Shown here: piece by piece, positions 17,389 through 25,323 of the stretch
Position numbering within the stretch: position 1 is the stretch's first letter
Layout of the letters: every line of letters begins with the position of its first letter
Assembly (NCBI GenBank): GCA_938016265.1
Contig: CALLWB010000130.1
Location: 1 to 35,395, forward strand
Reading direction: 5' to 3'
DNA: 35,395 nt
Source: an uncultured Saprospiraceae bacterium
GTDB taxonomy: Bacteria > Bacteroidota > Bacteroidia > Chitinophagales > Saprospiraceae
Notes under the pieces: generated by a model
Databases searched by the model: none
What the model was told of the DNA's origin: nothing
Seen by the model: only the letters and a program-made list of their open reading frames with translations
Translations under genes and position numbers: made by a program

Positions 17389-19896
17389 ATGTGGCGTAGC
17401 CAAATTTTTAAAATTGCAAATCTGACTATTTCTGTCTTGTTCCTTTTGGGAATGTTTGGGTGTAATTGGATAGTTGCTCAACAAACAATTAGTGGACAGG
17501 TACTGGAGGCGGCAAATGGGGTGCCGATTCCATTTGCAAATGTCTATTTTCCAGGGACTAGTTATGGCGTTAGTGCTGATGGGAATGGCCTATTCGAAAT
17601 AGAACACCAACCAAATTTTTCCGAAAAGTTGGCCGCAGGTTCCATTGGTTACAAGGAACAAGTGCTCCAATTCTCAAACAAAACAGCAACTCAACTACTC
17701 TTTCGACTAGAACCGAGTTCCGCCGATTTGGCGGAGATTGTCATTCAGGCAAAGAAAAAGATGCCCAAGGATACCGCCGCCATCACATTGTTTCGAAGGA
17801 TCGTAAAAAAGAAACCTCAAAATAGTATCGTTGGGCTGGATTCTTATTCTTTTGAAGAATACGAAAAAACAGAGTTTGATATTTTTAATTTGAAGGAGGG
17901 GTTCGTCAACAAAAAATTGTTAAAACCCTTCAATTTTGTTTATGGATATACGGATACTACGGAGGCGGGGACGCTCTATTTACCCGCCGTTTTGAGAGAA
18001 AAAGTACGGGAGTTTTACTTCCAGAATAATCCGGCAAAGCGAAAAGAAATACTCCGCGGTGATCGATTTTCCGGCGTACAGGATTATTACAAATGGCAAC
18101 TGACCGATTTGATTTTTGAGGAGATCGATTTGTATCAAAATGTGGTGGTCATTCAGAAAAAAGGATTGCTTAGTCCTTTTGCAAACGGAGCTTTGGCTAG
18201 TTACAAGTACTTTCTTACGGATAGCACGCAGGTAGACGGAGAGCAGTATTATAAGCTGGAATTTGTTCCAAGAAGGAAAGGAGATTTAGGGTTTACTGGA
18301 CATGTCTGGGTGCATGAGAAGACGGCTGCGATTCAGAAGTCGGACGTCTATTTGATTCCGCAAACGAATCTCAATTTTGTAGCCGCGCTCCATCTTTCTC
18401 AGGATTTTATCCGGGTGGATGGCCGTTGGTTTAAGCGACATGAGGTATTGAAGGTACAGCTCAATTTATCTCAAAAAGAGCAGCATCAAAATTTACGTAT
18501 TGTCCAAACAAAAAACAGAAAAAAGATCCTCCTAAACCAAGCAATTTCTCCTACTAAATTTCAAGGAGATTTAGTGTCGATGGATGATCAGGCATGGAGC
18601 CGAAAGGAAGACTATTGGCTACAACACCGCCATTTGAAGTTGACCAGGCAAGAGCAAGGGATTTTTAACATGCTGGATTCTGTAAAGTCGACGAAGGCAT
18701 ACAAACGGTTGTTTTGGTTGGTACATGGTGGCAGAACGGGTTTTCTTAGAGCAGGGCCGATCGAATTTGGACGATTTTATGAATTTTTGAGTTGGAATGC
18801 GTTAGAGGGAAACCGGTTTAAGTTTGGCCTTAAAAATCATAAGTTTATTCTTCGAGAAAAATTTCATTTTAATACCTATCTGGCTTATGGGGACAAGGAT
18901 AAACTGTGGAAATATCATGTTTGGGCGGAAACTCATCTACGGCGAAAAAACTTCTTATGGCACACTGTCGGAGGGCATTATCGGTATGATTGGTCGTATG
19001 ACTATGTATACAATCGGTGGTGGTCCTATGATCGGTTTTTCCAATCTTTATTTCGAAACTATCCACTGGACAATTTGTTCCTGTTCCGGGAAGGAAATCT
19101 TTATTATGAAAAGGAATTTGTAAAAGGATTGATCAATAGATTTGCTGCGACTCATAAGACGGTTTATTCCTGGCCTGGAGCATACGAGTTTTTGGATGAA
19201 TCAGGTGCTCCATTGGTCGCAGGAAAGGATCATTTTGAGACCATCGAGTTTCAATTGCAAGTAAAGTGGACAGTGGCCAATAAACAGAAAGACACCCGGC
19301 AAGTGGGCTCCCCTTTTCAGTTTGCTCGACCTTACATCACGGCAGATTATTCGTTTAGCCCGAAGGGCGTGCTCGGGAGCGATTTTTATTACCATCGACT
19401 AGAGTTGGGACTAGCACAAAAGCTAAATTCAGGTTTGGGGCATACGACCCTAGAAGTGTATACCGGGAAATTGTTTGGAACAGTCCCGTTTCCCTTGCTG
19501 AAGATTCATACCGGCAACGAGGGCTGGGGGTTTAACAAATGGGGCTACAATATGATGAATGATTTTGAATACGCCAGTGATACCTGGGCTTCTCTGTGGC
19601 TCCAACATCAGTTTGATGGCCTGCTTTTTAATCTGATACCTGGCATTCGGAAGTTGAAGTTAAGGAGTTTGATTTCTACTAGGTTGGTTACAGGGTCGCT
19701 GACCGATGAAAATTCGGCTTTTTTGCAGGAGGCTTACGGTTTGCGGGATATTGAGGGGGCTTATGTGGAAGCAGGAGTAGGGATTGAAAATATCGGGCGC
19801 GCTATGCGAATCGATTTTTTGTGGCGGTTGACGCAGCGGCAGTTGCCGGATAGTCGGTTGTTTGGAGTGAAGGTACAGTTTAAGCCCAATTTTTGA
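17389..19896 (+). CDS. DUF5686 outer-membrane protein with carboxypeptidase-regulatory-like domain
   Basis: 835 aa. Signal peptide about 1-30 (LTISVLFLLGMFG). Residues 33-118 form a carboxypeptidase-D-regulatory-like beta sandwich (ISGQVLEAANGVPIPFANVY), the usual N-terminal plug or stalk of Bacteroidota outer-membrane proteins. The rest matches the DUF5686 family layout: RRIVKKKPQN near 137, SFEEYEKTEFDI, VWVHEKTAAIQ, then a long aromatic-rich beta-barrel region to the C-terminus ending GVKVQFKPNF. Members are often near surface-protein genes; function is not established. The gene is alone on its strand and converges with the DinB-family gene. Confidence 0.75.
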   Translation: MWRSQIFKIANLTISVLFLLGMFGCNWIVAQQTISGQVLEAANGVPIPFANVYFPGTSYGVSADGNGLFEIEHQPNFSEKLAAGSIGYKEQVLQFSNKTATQLLFRLEPSSADLAEIVIQAKKKMPKDTAAITLFRRIVKKKPQNSIVGLDSYSFEEYEKTEFDIFNLKEGFVNKKLLKPFNFVYGYTDTTEAGTLYLPAVLREKVREFYFQNNPAKRKEILRGDRFSGVQDYYKWQLTDLIFEEIDLYQNVVVIQKKGLLSPFANGALASYKYFLTDSTQVDGEQYYKLEFVPRRKGDLGFTGHVWVHEKTAAIQKSDVYLIPQTNLNFVAALHLSQDFIRVDGRWFKRHEVLKVQLNLSQKEQHQNLRIVQTKNRKKILLNQAISPTKFQGDLVSMDDQAWSRKEDYWLQHRHLKLTRQEQGIFNMLDSVKSTKAYKRLFWLVHGGRTGFLRAGPIEFGRFYEFLSWNALEGNRFKFGLKNHKFILREKFHFNTYLAYGDKDKLWKYHVWAETHLRRKNFLWHTVGGHYRYDWSYDYVYNRWWSYDRFFQSLFRNYPLDNLFLFREGNLYYEKEFVKGLINRFAATHKTVYSWPGAYEFLDESGAPLVAGKDHFETIEFQLQVKWTVANKQKDTRQVGSPFQFARPYITADYSFSPKGVLGSDFYYHRLELGLAQKLNSGLGHTTLEVYTGKLFGTVPFPLLKIHTGNEGWGFNKWGYNMMNDFEYASDTWASLWLQHQFDGLLFNLIPGIRKLKLRSLISTRLVTGSLTDENSAFLQEAYGLRDIEGAYVEAGVGIENIGRAMRIDFLWRLTQRQLPDSRLFGVKVQFKPNF

Positions 19897-20017
19897 TTTT
19901 TTTGCCATTCTTGTAGTAGAGGGACTTCGTTTATAATAGTAAAGGGGAGTCTGTATTTGTCCTTTTACCCTCTACCAATAATTTTTGCACATCAAAACGA
20001 GACGCTCAACCTTCTAC

Positions 20018-20530
20018 TCAAGAATCAGCAGGAGCACTGGCTCCTAGTCTTCTGACGTAATCTGGTAATATTTGGGCAAGGTGGTATTCCTGATGGAAGA
20101 CGTAATCTTTGATGAGGTGTTCGAGCGTACCGGGTTGCTCGGCTTTGTAAGGGAGCATTCCCATAAGGTGAAAATTATGTTTATCGAATTGTTTGAGCTT
20201 TACTTCATCGGGAATGGTGGCGATCAAATCGACCAGTTGTATATTGTACATGCTCCAGAAGTGGATCATTCCTTTCCAGCTTTTTGCCTGGTAGTTGTTA
20301 CTTCGAACCCATTCATCCTGGTCATAGCCATCAAAAACGAGATCATTTTGAGAAGGAGCAATGATGAATCTTCTGTGATTGTTGATGGCCGAATCGGTCA
20401 GGTGACCAAGTATTTCCTTTTTCGACCATTTGTTGGGTGCGGGCTTGATTTTTACTTCTACGGAGGTCAACTGGGCAAGATCCCTAGCGGACTCCATTAC
20501 AATCTCTTCTAGTGTTTTTGATAAATCCAT
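20018..20530 (-). CDS. DinB-superfamily metal-binding protein
   Basis: 170 aa from the ATG at 20530; the frame opens two codons earlier at a TTG. The four-helix DinB/YfiT-like fold is indicated by KWSKKEILGHLTDSAINNHRR near the start and by DYVFHQEYHLAQIL near the end. The expected metal triad is His43, His146 and His150. Relatives include bacillithiol-dependent thiol transferases and proteins of unknown role. The substrate cannot be read from this sequence. The gene stands alone between a convergent DUF5686 gene and the solo HTH gene. Confidence 0.75.
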   Translation of the reverse strand: MDLSKTLEEIVMESARDLAQLTSVEVKIKPAPNKWSKKEILGHLTDSAINNHRRFIIAPSQNDLVFDGYDQDEWVRSNNYQAKSWKGMIHFWSMYNIQLVDLIATIPDEVKLKQFDKHNFHLMGMLPYKAEQPGTLEHLIKDYVFHQEYHLAQILPDYVRRLGASAPADS

Positions 20531-20627
20531 ATCCAAAAGTAACAGTTTTGGAGCAGAATTATTCGGATTAGACTTGAATTTTTTTAATGAATAAGTATTG
20601 AAAATTTATACAATGAATTGCTGCCTG

Positions 20628-20867
20628 TTAATTAGACTTTATGGTTGGACGAGTAAAAAGATAGTCTTCAATCAGGCCATTCTGAATAGAAAATTTCATA
20701 AGCCCAACCAATGTTTTTGATTTGGTTTTGATCATTATGTTTCTTCTATGAGACTCCACTGTGCGCTTGCTAATCCATAGCTCTTTAGCAATTTCAGACG
20801 AAGTTTGTTCTAGAAGGATACCTTCCAGGACCTGCAACTCTCTTTTGGTTAGGATGTTAGACTTCAT
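20628..20867 (-). CDS. Solo LuxR-type helix-turn-helix regulator
   Basis: 79 aa from the ATG at 20867; an upstream extension would start at a TTG and adds no recognisable domain. Nearly the whole protein is a LuxR/GerE C-terminal DNA-binding domain: LTKRELQVLEGILLEQTSSEIAKELWISKRTVESHRRNIMIKT, with the usual E in the first helix and the RTVESHRRNI recognition helix. There is no receiver or autoinducer domain, so it is a stand-alone binding domain. It could be a fragment of a response regulator, but the upstream DNA shows no receiver remnant. A 10-bp palindrome lies 125 nt upstream of the ATG. Confidence 0.7.
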   Translation of the reverse strand: MKSNILTKRELQVLEGILLEQTSSEIAKELWISKRTVESHRRNIMIKTKSKTLVGLMKFSIQNGLIEDYLFTRPTIKSN

Positions 20868-21343
20868 AATTAATATTAGGTTTATCACGTTGGCAAATTG
20901 CCGGAGAGTAGATGATTGCGTCGCAATGTAATAGAAATGTATATAATTTATTAGTAACAATTATTTATTTTGTGACGCTTAATTTGATGTTACCGTACGG
21001 TGAAATGAAGATGGTTATTCCTTCTTGAGGTGGATATTCTAACTAAATTTTACGGATTAAGTTTTTTGCAAGGAGAAATCACTAGCCCAGTTCCTGTGTG
21101 ATCTGTATTAGAGCGCTGTGGAAAAAAACTAAATTTTATACAAGTAAATTTGGACCGAATCCTTTCCTGTTGTCCGTCACAGAAAATAATAAAAAAATCA
21201 ATTTTGTTTGGCATTTTGTAATACCAATTGGTTTTTTCATAAAGTGTTAAATATTAAAAAAGGAGGCAAAATGAAACAAAATTTTCACTTAGCGACCAAA
21301 GAGAGACAGTGATTTACTTATTAACTGCTGAAATCGATTTGTA
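20868..21343. other. Intergenic region between solo HTH and CDF genes
   Basis: 476 AT-rich bases, both flanking genes on the minus strand. They should contain the solo-HTH promoter and the CDF transcript end. Apart from the palindrome at 20992-21001, I see no gene or RNA. Confidence 0.4.
20992..21001. promoter_or_regulatory. 10-bp palindrome ACCGTACGGT, candidate operator
   Basis: A perfect 10-bp dyad upstream of the solo LuxR-type gene, in AT-rich DNA. With its flank, it shares ATGTTACCGTNYGGT with the palindrome region upstream of paralog 4 (10401-10415). It might be an autoregulatory site, which is speculative. Confidence 0.3.
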
Positions 21344-22258
21344 TCAACAAGAATCAACTAACTCGCATTCTTCCTGTTCACATTCTGTAGCCAAAGTGAG
21401 GTGTTGAATGGGATAGTTTTTCATCCGCTCACGCACTTGTTTTTTGATGTCCGCTAATTCAAGAATTGAATAGTTTTTGTCCAGGACCAAGTGAACACTC
21501 ATCACATTATAATTGCCATCCATAGACCAAATATGTAAGTCATGAATATCCTTAATTGAATCCATATTAGTTAACAGTTGTTCAATCTCCGCAACATTTA
21601 TGTTCTCCGGGACGCCTTGCAGAATAATTGAAAAGGTATGTCTAATATTTTTATAAATATTCACTATTATGTAGATCATAATTAGGATGGACAAAATTGG
21701 ATCGATAATCGTCCAACCTGTAAAATAAATAACCACCGATCCTATTAACACCGCTACCCAACCAAGTACATCTTCCATAAGATGTAGCATGACCACCTTT
21801 TCATTTATAGAATTGCCTCGTTTCAATCGAATTACAGCCGCTCCATTGACCAGGATTCCCAGAATTGCCAACAAAAACATGCCTTCAGAATGGGTTTCTT
21901 GTGGGTGCCAAAGCCGAGGAATAGCCTGGGTCAGAACAAAGACAGAACCCGCGGCCAAAATTACCGAATTGATAATCGCCCCAAGCAAGGAAAAGCGTCG
22001 ATACCCAAATGTATACCGATGATCCCCTTTTTTACCGGACAACTTCTGAAAATACCAAGACAATCCCAGAGAAAGGGAGTCCCCCAAATCATGCACCGCA
22101 TCCGATAGAATGGCCACACTATTGGTTAAGATTCCGCCGATAATTTCGATTATAGTAAATCCTAAATTTAGGAAAAAAGCCACTTTGATATTGGAGGTAT
22201 CCGTATGGTGGTGGTGATGACCATGATGGGAATGGTCATGTGAGTGATCGTGGCTCAT
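21344..22258 (-). CDS. Cation diffusion facilitator (zinc-type) transporter
   Basis: 304 aa. It begins with a His/Asp-rich cytosolic stretch (residues 2-18, HDHSHDHSHHGHHHHH), then six predicted membrane segments. The transport-site motifs are in TM2 (SDAVHDLGD, His56/Asp60) and TM5 (HLMED, His159/Asp163), the H-x-x-x-D pairing typical of Zn2+-type CDF exporters. The C-terminal cytosolic domain (about 205-290, HDLHIWSMDGNYNVMSVHLVL) is the ferredoxin-like dimerisation domain. An extra tail has Cys at 293, 298 and 304. It exports Zn2+ or a similar divalent metal from the cytoplasm by proton antiport. No metal-responsive regulator sits beside it. Confidence 0.9.
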   Translation of the reverse strand: MSHDHSHDHSHHGHHHHHTDTSNIKVAFFLNLGFTIIEIIGGILTNSVAILSDAVHDLGDSLSLGLSWYFQKLSGKKGDHRYTFGYRRFSLLGAIINSVILAAGSVFVLTQAIPRLWHPQETHSEGMFLLAILGILVNGAAVIRLKRGNSINEKVVMLHLMEDVLGWVAVLIGSVVIYFTGWTIIDPILSILIMIYIIVNIYKNIRHTFSIILQGVPENINVAEIEQLLTNMDSIKDIHDLHIWSMDGNYNVMSVHLVLDKNYSILELADIKKQVRERMKNYPIQHLTLATECEQEECELVDSC

Positions 22259-22364
22259 ATTCCTTGATTTACTTCAAGGTAATGATTTTAGTGGAATAAT
22301 GCTTGACTTTTGGGAGAGACTGTCTTTGAGGGACTTTGAGACCGCTCCGCTGGAGGGAGGATGC

Positions 22365-22401
22365 CTTTTGGGAAAACTAGTCGTGCTAATTTTCCCAAAA
22401 G
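22365..22401. terminator. 12-bp hairpin between CAP and CDF genes
   Basis: Perfect 12-bp arms CTTTTGGGAAAA (22365-22376) and TTTTCCCAAAAG (22390-22401) with a 13-nt loop. It lies 41 nt after the CAP-gene stop and before the CDF start on the same strand. There is no following T-run on the minus strand, so it is a possible terminator or transcript-stabilising hairpin. Confidence 0.5.
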
Positions 22402-22441
22402 TTGAATCTCGCTCCATCCACTTGCTTCTCCCTACAAATGA

Positions 22442-23596
22442 CTACCGCTGCTGCATACCAAAGTTCTGTGTCCAGTAATGTTCAAACTCAGCGGCACCCA
22501 TTTCTGTAAATTCAGCACGCATCATGTTAATGCAGTGTTTGGGGCTTTTTTTCCAGCCCTGGACTGCAGATTTTAAGGAGTATTTTCGAACAGAGACATT
22601 TTCCCCAGCAGATTTATAGTTGTAGCCTACCCGTTCTACCCGTTTGCCGATATCTGATCCGTCTCCTCCTGTGTGAGTAAGCGTTTTCCTTCTCGCCATA
22701 TCTCTGGAGTGCAGGTAGGATGATTTTTCCAGCTTGGTATTCCATGACAATGGTTGTACCGGCTCATAGTATTTTTTGCCGCAGTAACAGCCTTTCGTTC
22801 TAATAGAATTGACTTCCCTCAACATTTCATTTCGGAAAGCAGAGTTGGTGGAGTAAGAAACGGTTTGTGTTTTGTAAAACGGATCTTTAGGAAAAGTGTT
22901 GATTATTGGTTTTGCAAACAACTGTGTCCAGTACGTTCCTGCCTGCCCAATCCCGATGTCGGTGAATTCAGCCCGCATGATATTTGCACAGTTTTTCGGA
23001 TTTCTCATCAGATAAACAAGTGCTTCCCCAGGCGCACTGGAATTGTTGGTGATGTTTTGAGAGGCTTCCTGATAGTTGTAGCCGTCACTTTTGATTCTGG
23101 TGGCCATTCCCTGGCCATTTCTACCTTTGTGCGAAAGTCGGCGTTTATTTTTCATGTCGCTGGCATGGTAGGAAGCGGTTCTGGTCAGTTTACTGTTTAC
23201 TCTTAGTGGCGCAACGGGTTTGAAGTATTGCCCGGCACAAGTACATCCTTTTACTCTATAGGCGTTTATTTGATCGACCATCTTCCGTTGGTTCATGCTA
23301 AGGCCCTGATAATTATTATTGATGTATCCTGATTTATCAGCATCAACCTCTATCTCTGGTATTTCTTCTTTGCTTCGGCTGCCCAGCGGACTTTCATTGA
23401 GCCGTGGCAGATAACTGCTCATACTGATTTCTTCAATCGGAGCGGGTTCATTGCCCTTTTTTTTCTTCTTGGTAGACTTCTTTTTTGAAGACTTTTTTGA
23501 TTTTTTACTGCTTGTTTTTTCATTTTGAGGTAACTCGCAGCTTTGTAGTCCGACTGCCAAAAGCAGCACTACCATTGATTTTACGTAAGTATTCAT
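22442..23596 (-). CDS. Lipoprotein with two CAP (SCP/PR-1-like) domains
   Basis: 384 aa. Lipoprotein signal peptide with lipobox LQSC (Cys20). A Lys/Ser-rich linker (about 30-48) follows, then two CAP domains (about 105-228 and 256-380), each preceded by a K-G-C-x-C motif. The second domain keeps the usual cavity residues: His296 (HSRDM), Glu332 (GENV) and His354 (SPKHC). The first keeps His144 but has Gln180 in place of the GEN glutamate (ASQNI) and Asn202 in place of the second His (NPKNC), so it is likely degenerate. CAP proteins are extracytoplasmic; biochemical roles vary. The lipid anchor and basic linker suggest attachment to membrane or cell wall. Confidence 0.8.
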   Translation of the reverse strand: MNTYVKSMVVLLLAVGLQSCELPQNEKTSSKKSKKSSKKKSTKKKKKGNEPAPIEEISMSSYLPRLNESPLGSRSKEEIPEIEVDADKSGYINNNYQGLSMNQRKMVDQINAYRVKGCTCAGQYFKPVAPLRVNSKLTRTASYHASDMKNKRRLSHKGRNGQGMATRIKSDGYNYQEASQNITNNSSAPGEALVYLMRNPKNCANIMRAEFTDIGIGQAGTYWTQLFAKPIINTFPKDPFYKTQTVSYSTNSAFRNEMLREVNSIRTKGCYCGKKYYEPVQPLSWNTKLEKSSYLHSRDMARRKTLTHTGGDGSDIGKRVERVGYNYKSAGENVSVRKYSLKSAVQGWKKSPKHCINMMRAEFTEMGAAEFEHYWTQNFGMQQR

Positions 23597-23905
23597 AAGA
23601 TAACAGTTTGATCGTTTTGAAAAATGGTTATCTCTTAAACAATAGATGTGAACAAATTCGTATGTCTTAACAGATCTTTAACCTTCCAGGACGCTCCCGC
23701 AGGGTTTTGAATGTGGTCCGACTTTCGGCAGTTCAAAAAGCGATGAAACCACGACGACGCCAGACCAGTGCGATCTACCCAGCCGATGATTAACGAATCT
23801 CATTCCACCATTAACAAAAAATCATTGCTTGATTCTATAATATTGATTAATATTGCAGTTAAATAAGTGGGTTGGTGACGACAATGTTGTTGGCTGCTTA
23901 TTGCT
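23597..23905. other. Non-coding region before the tRNA-Arg gene
   Basis: About 310 bases with no ORF of note. The stretch 23680-23810 is richer in G and C than its surroundings, but I could not assign it to an RNA or IS remnant. The part nearest the tRNA should hold its promoter. Confidence 0.4.
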
Positions 23906-23977
23906 GACCCTGTAGTTCAAGGGATAGAATTGGAGTTTCCTAAACTTTAGATCCGGGTTCGAGTCCCGGCGGGGTCA
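23906..23977 (+). tRNA. tRNA-Arg (anticodon CCT)
   Basis: A full cloverleaf can be drawn: 7-bp acceptor GACCCTG/CGGGGTC (one T-G pair), D stem GTTC/GAAT, anticodon stem GGAGT/ACTTT with loop TTCCTAA (anticodon CCT), four-base variable region, T arm CCGGG-TTCGAGT-CCCGG and discriminator A at 23977. CCA is not encoded in the gene. The T arm and acceptor 3' half form one copy of the attachment repeat, so integration preserved the gene. Confidence 0.9.
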
Positions 23978-23978
23978 C
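23956..23978. repeat. attL: 23-bp direct repeat at the tRNA 3' end
   Basis: The sequence from the T loop to one base past the tRNA end (begins GGTTCGAGTCCCGG, ends GGGGTCAC) recurs exactly at 35225-35247 in the same orientation. Bases on either side differ between the copies. Confidence 0.9.
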
Positions 23979-23994
23979 AACAATTAAAAACAAT

Positions 23995-24034
23995 GTCCTG
24001 TTAATCAAATGGTTGCAGGGCGTTTTTTGTTTTT
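23995..24034 (+). terminator. Terminator-like hairpin after the tRNA, inside the element
   Basis: Stem GTCCTG (23995-24000) with CAGGGC (24016-24021), one T-G pair, then GTTTTTTGTTTTT. It would end the tRNA transcript in the integrated state, replacing the original terminator now at 35255-35298. Confidence 0.6.
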
Positions 24035-24054
24035 ACTGTCGTGGTTACTGTCGT
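24033..24054. repeat. Left arm-type direct repeats TTACTGTCGT x2
   Basis: TTACTGTCGT occurs at 24033-24042 and 24045-24054, a 12-bp period, 55 nt inside attL. The right end has the same pair with one base change (TTACTGTCAT at 35094-35103 and 35106-35115), same orientation and same period. Placement at both ends suggests integrase arm-binding sites. Confidence 0.65.
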
Positions 24055-24081
24055 TTTTTTTCGGAGGGTAGCCAATTGACT

Positions 24082-25323
24082 CTATAACTTCCCTTTGAAT
24101 GCCTGGTCTAAGATGGAGGATCTAAGAGCCTCCAAGGAATTGAGTTTTTGCTGGTATTCGGTTTTGGTTTGGTCTAGTCGCTGGAATAGGTTGTCTATTT
24201 TTTTAGTGATTCGCTTTTGCGCTGGTAGTGGTGGTAAATTTATTTCATAAGCCTCTAATGCCTTTTTGTTAACTCCGCTTTGACCTGCTGCTCGTTGAGA
24301 AATTCCAATGATATAATTTTGGATACTTGGGTTCTTTAAAAACCAAAACAGATAGTTATTATCAATCTCGTCTGTTTTAGGGGTGGCTTTCATTAATGCT
24401 ACATTGTACGCCCCTTCCAACCCTCTTAATATTTGAAATACTGGTGGGCCATATCTTCCAATCATTACATCATTTACTTTACAAAATTTCTTTGTTCGTT
24501 CTTTAGGAATGTAAACAACATATTTATTTGATTTATAATCTCGTATTTGAATTAGTCTAACATAATCTTTTTTCTGGTCTTGTGAAAAAACAGATTTAGG
24601 TGGTTGTGAACCTCCTATAAAATCGACTACACTGGTTAATTGATTTATAGCCCAGCCTTCAGGCAGTCCGTTCTTCCCTATAGCGACTCCTCCAAATAGT
24701 TGTCCCTTGAATGCCTTGTCCAAAATGGAGGCTTTGAGTGTTGGGATTGCTTCGATGTTGGTTTTTACTAGGCTTACGGCTTTGTCTATGCGCTGGAATA
24801 GGTTGTCTAGTTTTTGGGTTATTCGTTTTTGTTCTAGGAGGGGAGGGAGGGGTACATTAATTTTCGACAACGAATTTTGATTAATATTGGTTATGGTTGC
24901 TTGACTACTTCTAGCAATGAGGTTCCTTCTTAATGTTCCACACCTTAAAATATAAGTCAAAAATTCAGGGTTAAATTCAAGTTTAGGACGTCCTCGAATT
25001 ATAAACCCACAAAAGCTTATAGGTTCACTTTGTTCTTCAAAATAGCATGGCCAGCCAACCCCTTCTTTTTTTACAGAAGACCTAACGAATAGAATGTCAT
25101 TATTCTTTAAAAGATACTCCTCCTTGATTGTTTTATTTACCCTATATAATCTATCAGTAGTAACTTCCAAACCTTTGGAGTACATGTTTTTCACATCTAA
25201 AGTTAAAATCCCAACGGTATCGCCTCTTTGTTCTTTGGTAAAATTTATTCCATTTTTGAAGTCTAAAATTTCACCCAGTTTTTTTACCTCCCAACCTTTG
25301 GGCAGTTTGTTATTATCCTTCAT
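24082..25323 (-). CDS. hsdS: Type I restriction-modification specificity subunit HsdS
   Basis: 413 aa. Two target recognition domains (about 8-160 and 220-362) alternate with two conserved helical segments: PPLLEQKRITQKLDNLFQRID...FKGQL (about 160-209) and PPLPAQKRITKKIDNLFQRLD...FKGKL (about 364-413). Each TRD reads one half of a bipartite DNA target, and the helices set the spacing and bind HsdM. The start overlaps the hsdM end by 11 nt, implying translational coupling in an hsdR-hsdM-hsdS operon. The target cannot be predicted by eye. A 19-bp exact repeat encoded in both helical segments could allow recombination between halves. It is the element gene nearest attL. Confidence 0.95.
   Translation of the reverse strand: MKDNNKLPKGWEVKKLGEILDFKNGINFTKEQRGDTVGILTLDVKNMYSKGLEVTTDRLYRVNKTIKEEYLLKNNDILFVRSSVKKEGVGWPCYFEEQSEPISFCGFIIRGRPKLEFNPEFLTYILRCGTLRRNLIARSSQATITNINQNSLSKINVPLPPLLEQKRITQKLDNLFQRIDKAVSLVKTNIEAIPTLKASILDKAFKGQLFGGVAIGKNGLPEGWAINQLTSVVDFIGGSQPPKSVFSQDQKKDYVRLIQIRDYKSNKYVVYIPKERTKKFCKVNDVMIGRYGPPVFQILRGLEGAYNVALMKATPKTDEIDNNYLFWFLKNPSIQNYIIGISQRAAGQSGVNKKALEAYEINLPPLPAQKRITKKIDNLFQRLDQTKTEYQQKLNSLEALRSSILDQAFKGKL
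24179..24809. repeat. 19-bp direct repeat inside hsdS
   Basis: CGCTGGAATAGGTTGTCTA occurs at 24179-24197 and 24791-24809, encoding the DNLFQR part of the two conserved helices. The flanks are also similar. Such repeats are known substrates for TRD exchange in type I systems; no silent hsdS fragment is seen nearby. Confidence 0.7.

Noticed and set aside
20868-20960. Longer form of the solo LuxR-type protein starting at a TTG
   Set aside because: The added 31 residues show no domain, and the ATG at 20867 starts exactly at the HTH domain.
23680-23810. GC-richer stretch as a structured RNA or IS remnant
   Set aside because: I could not draw a convincing fold or find terminal repeats or a transposase fragment.
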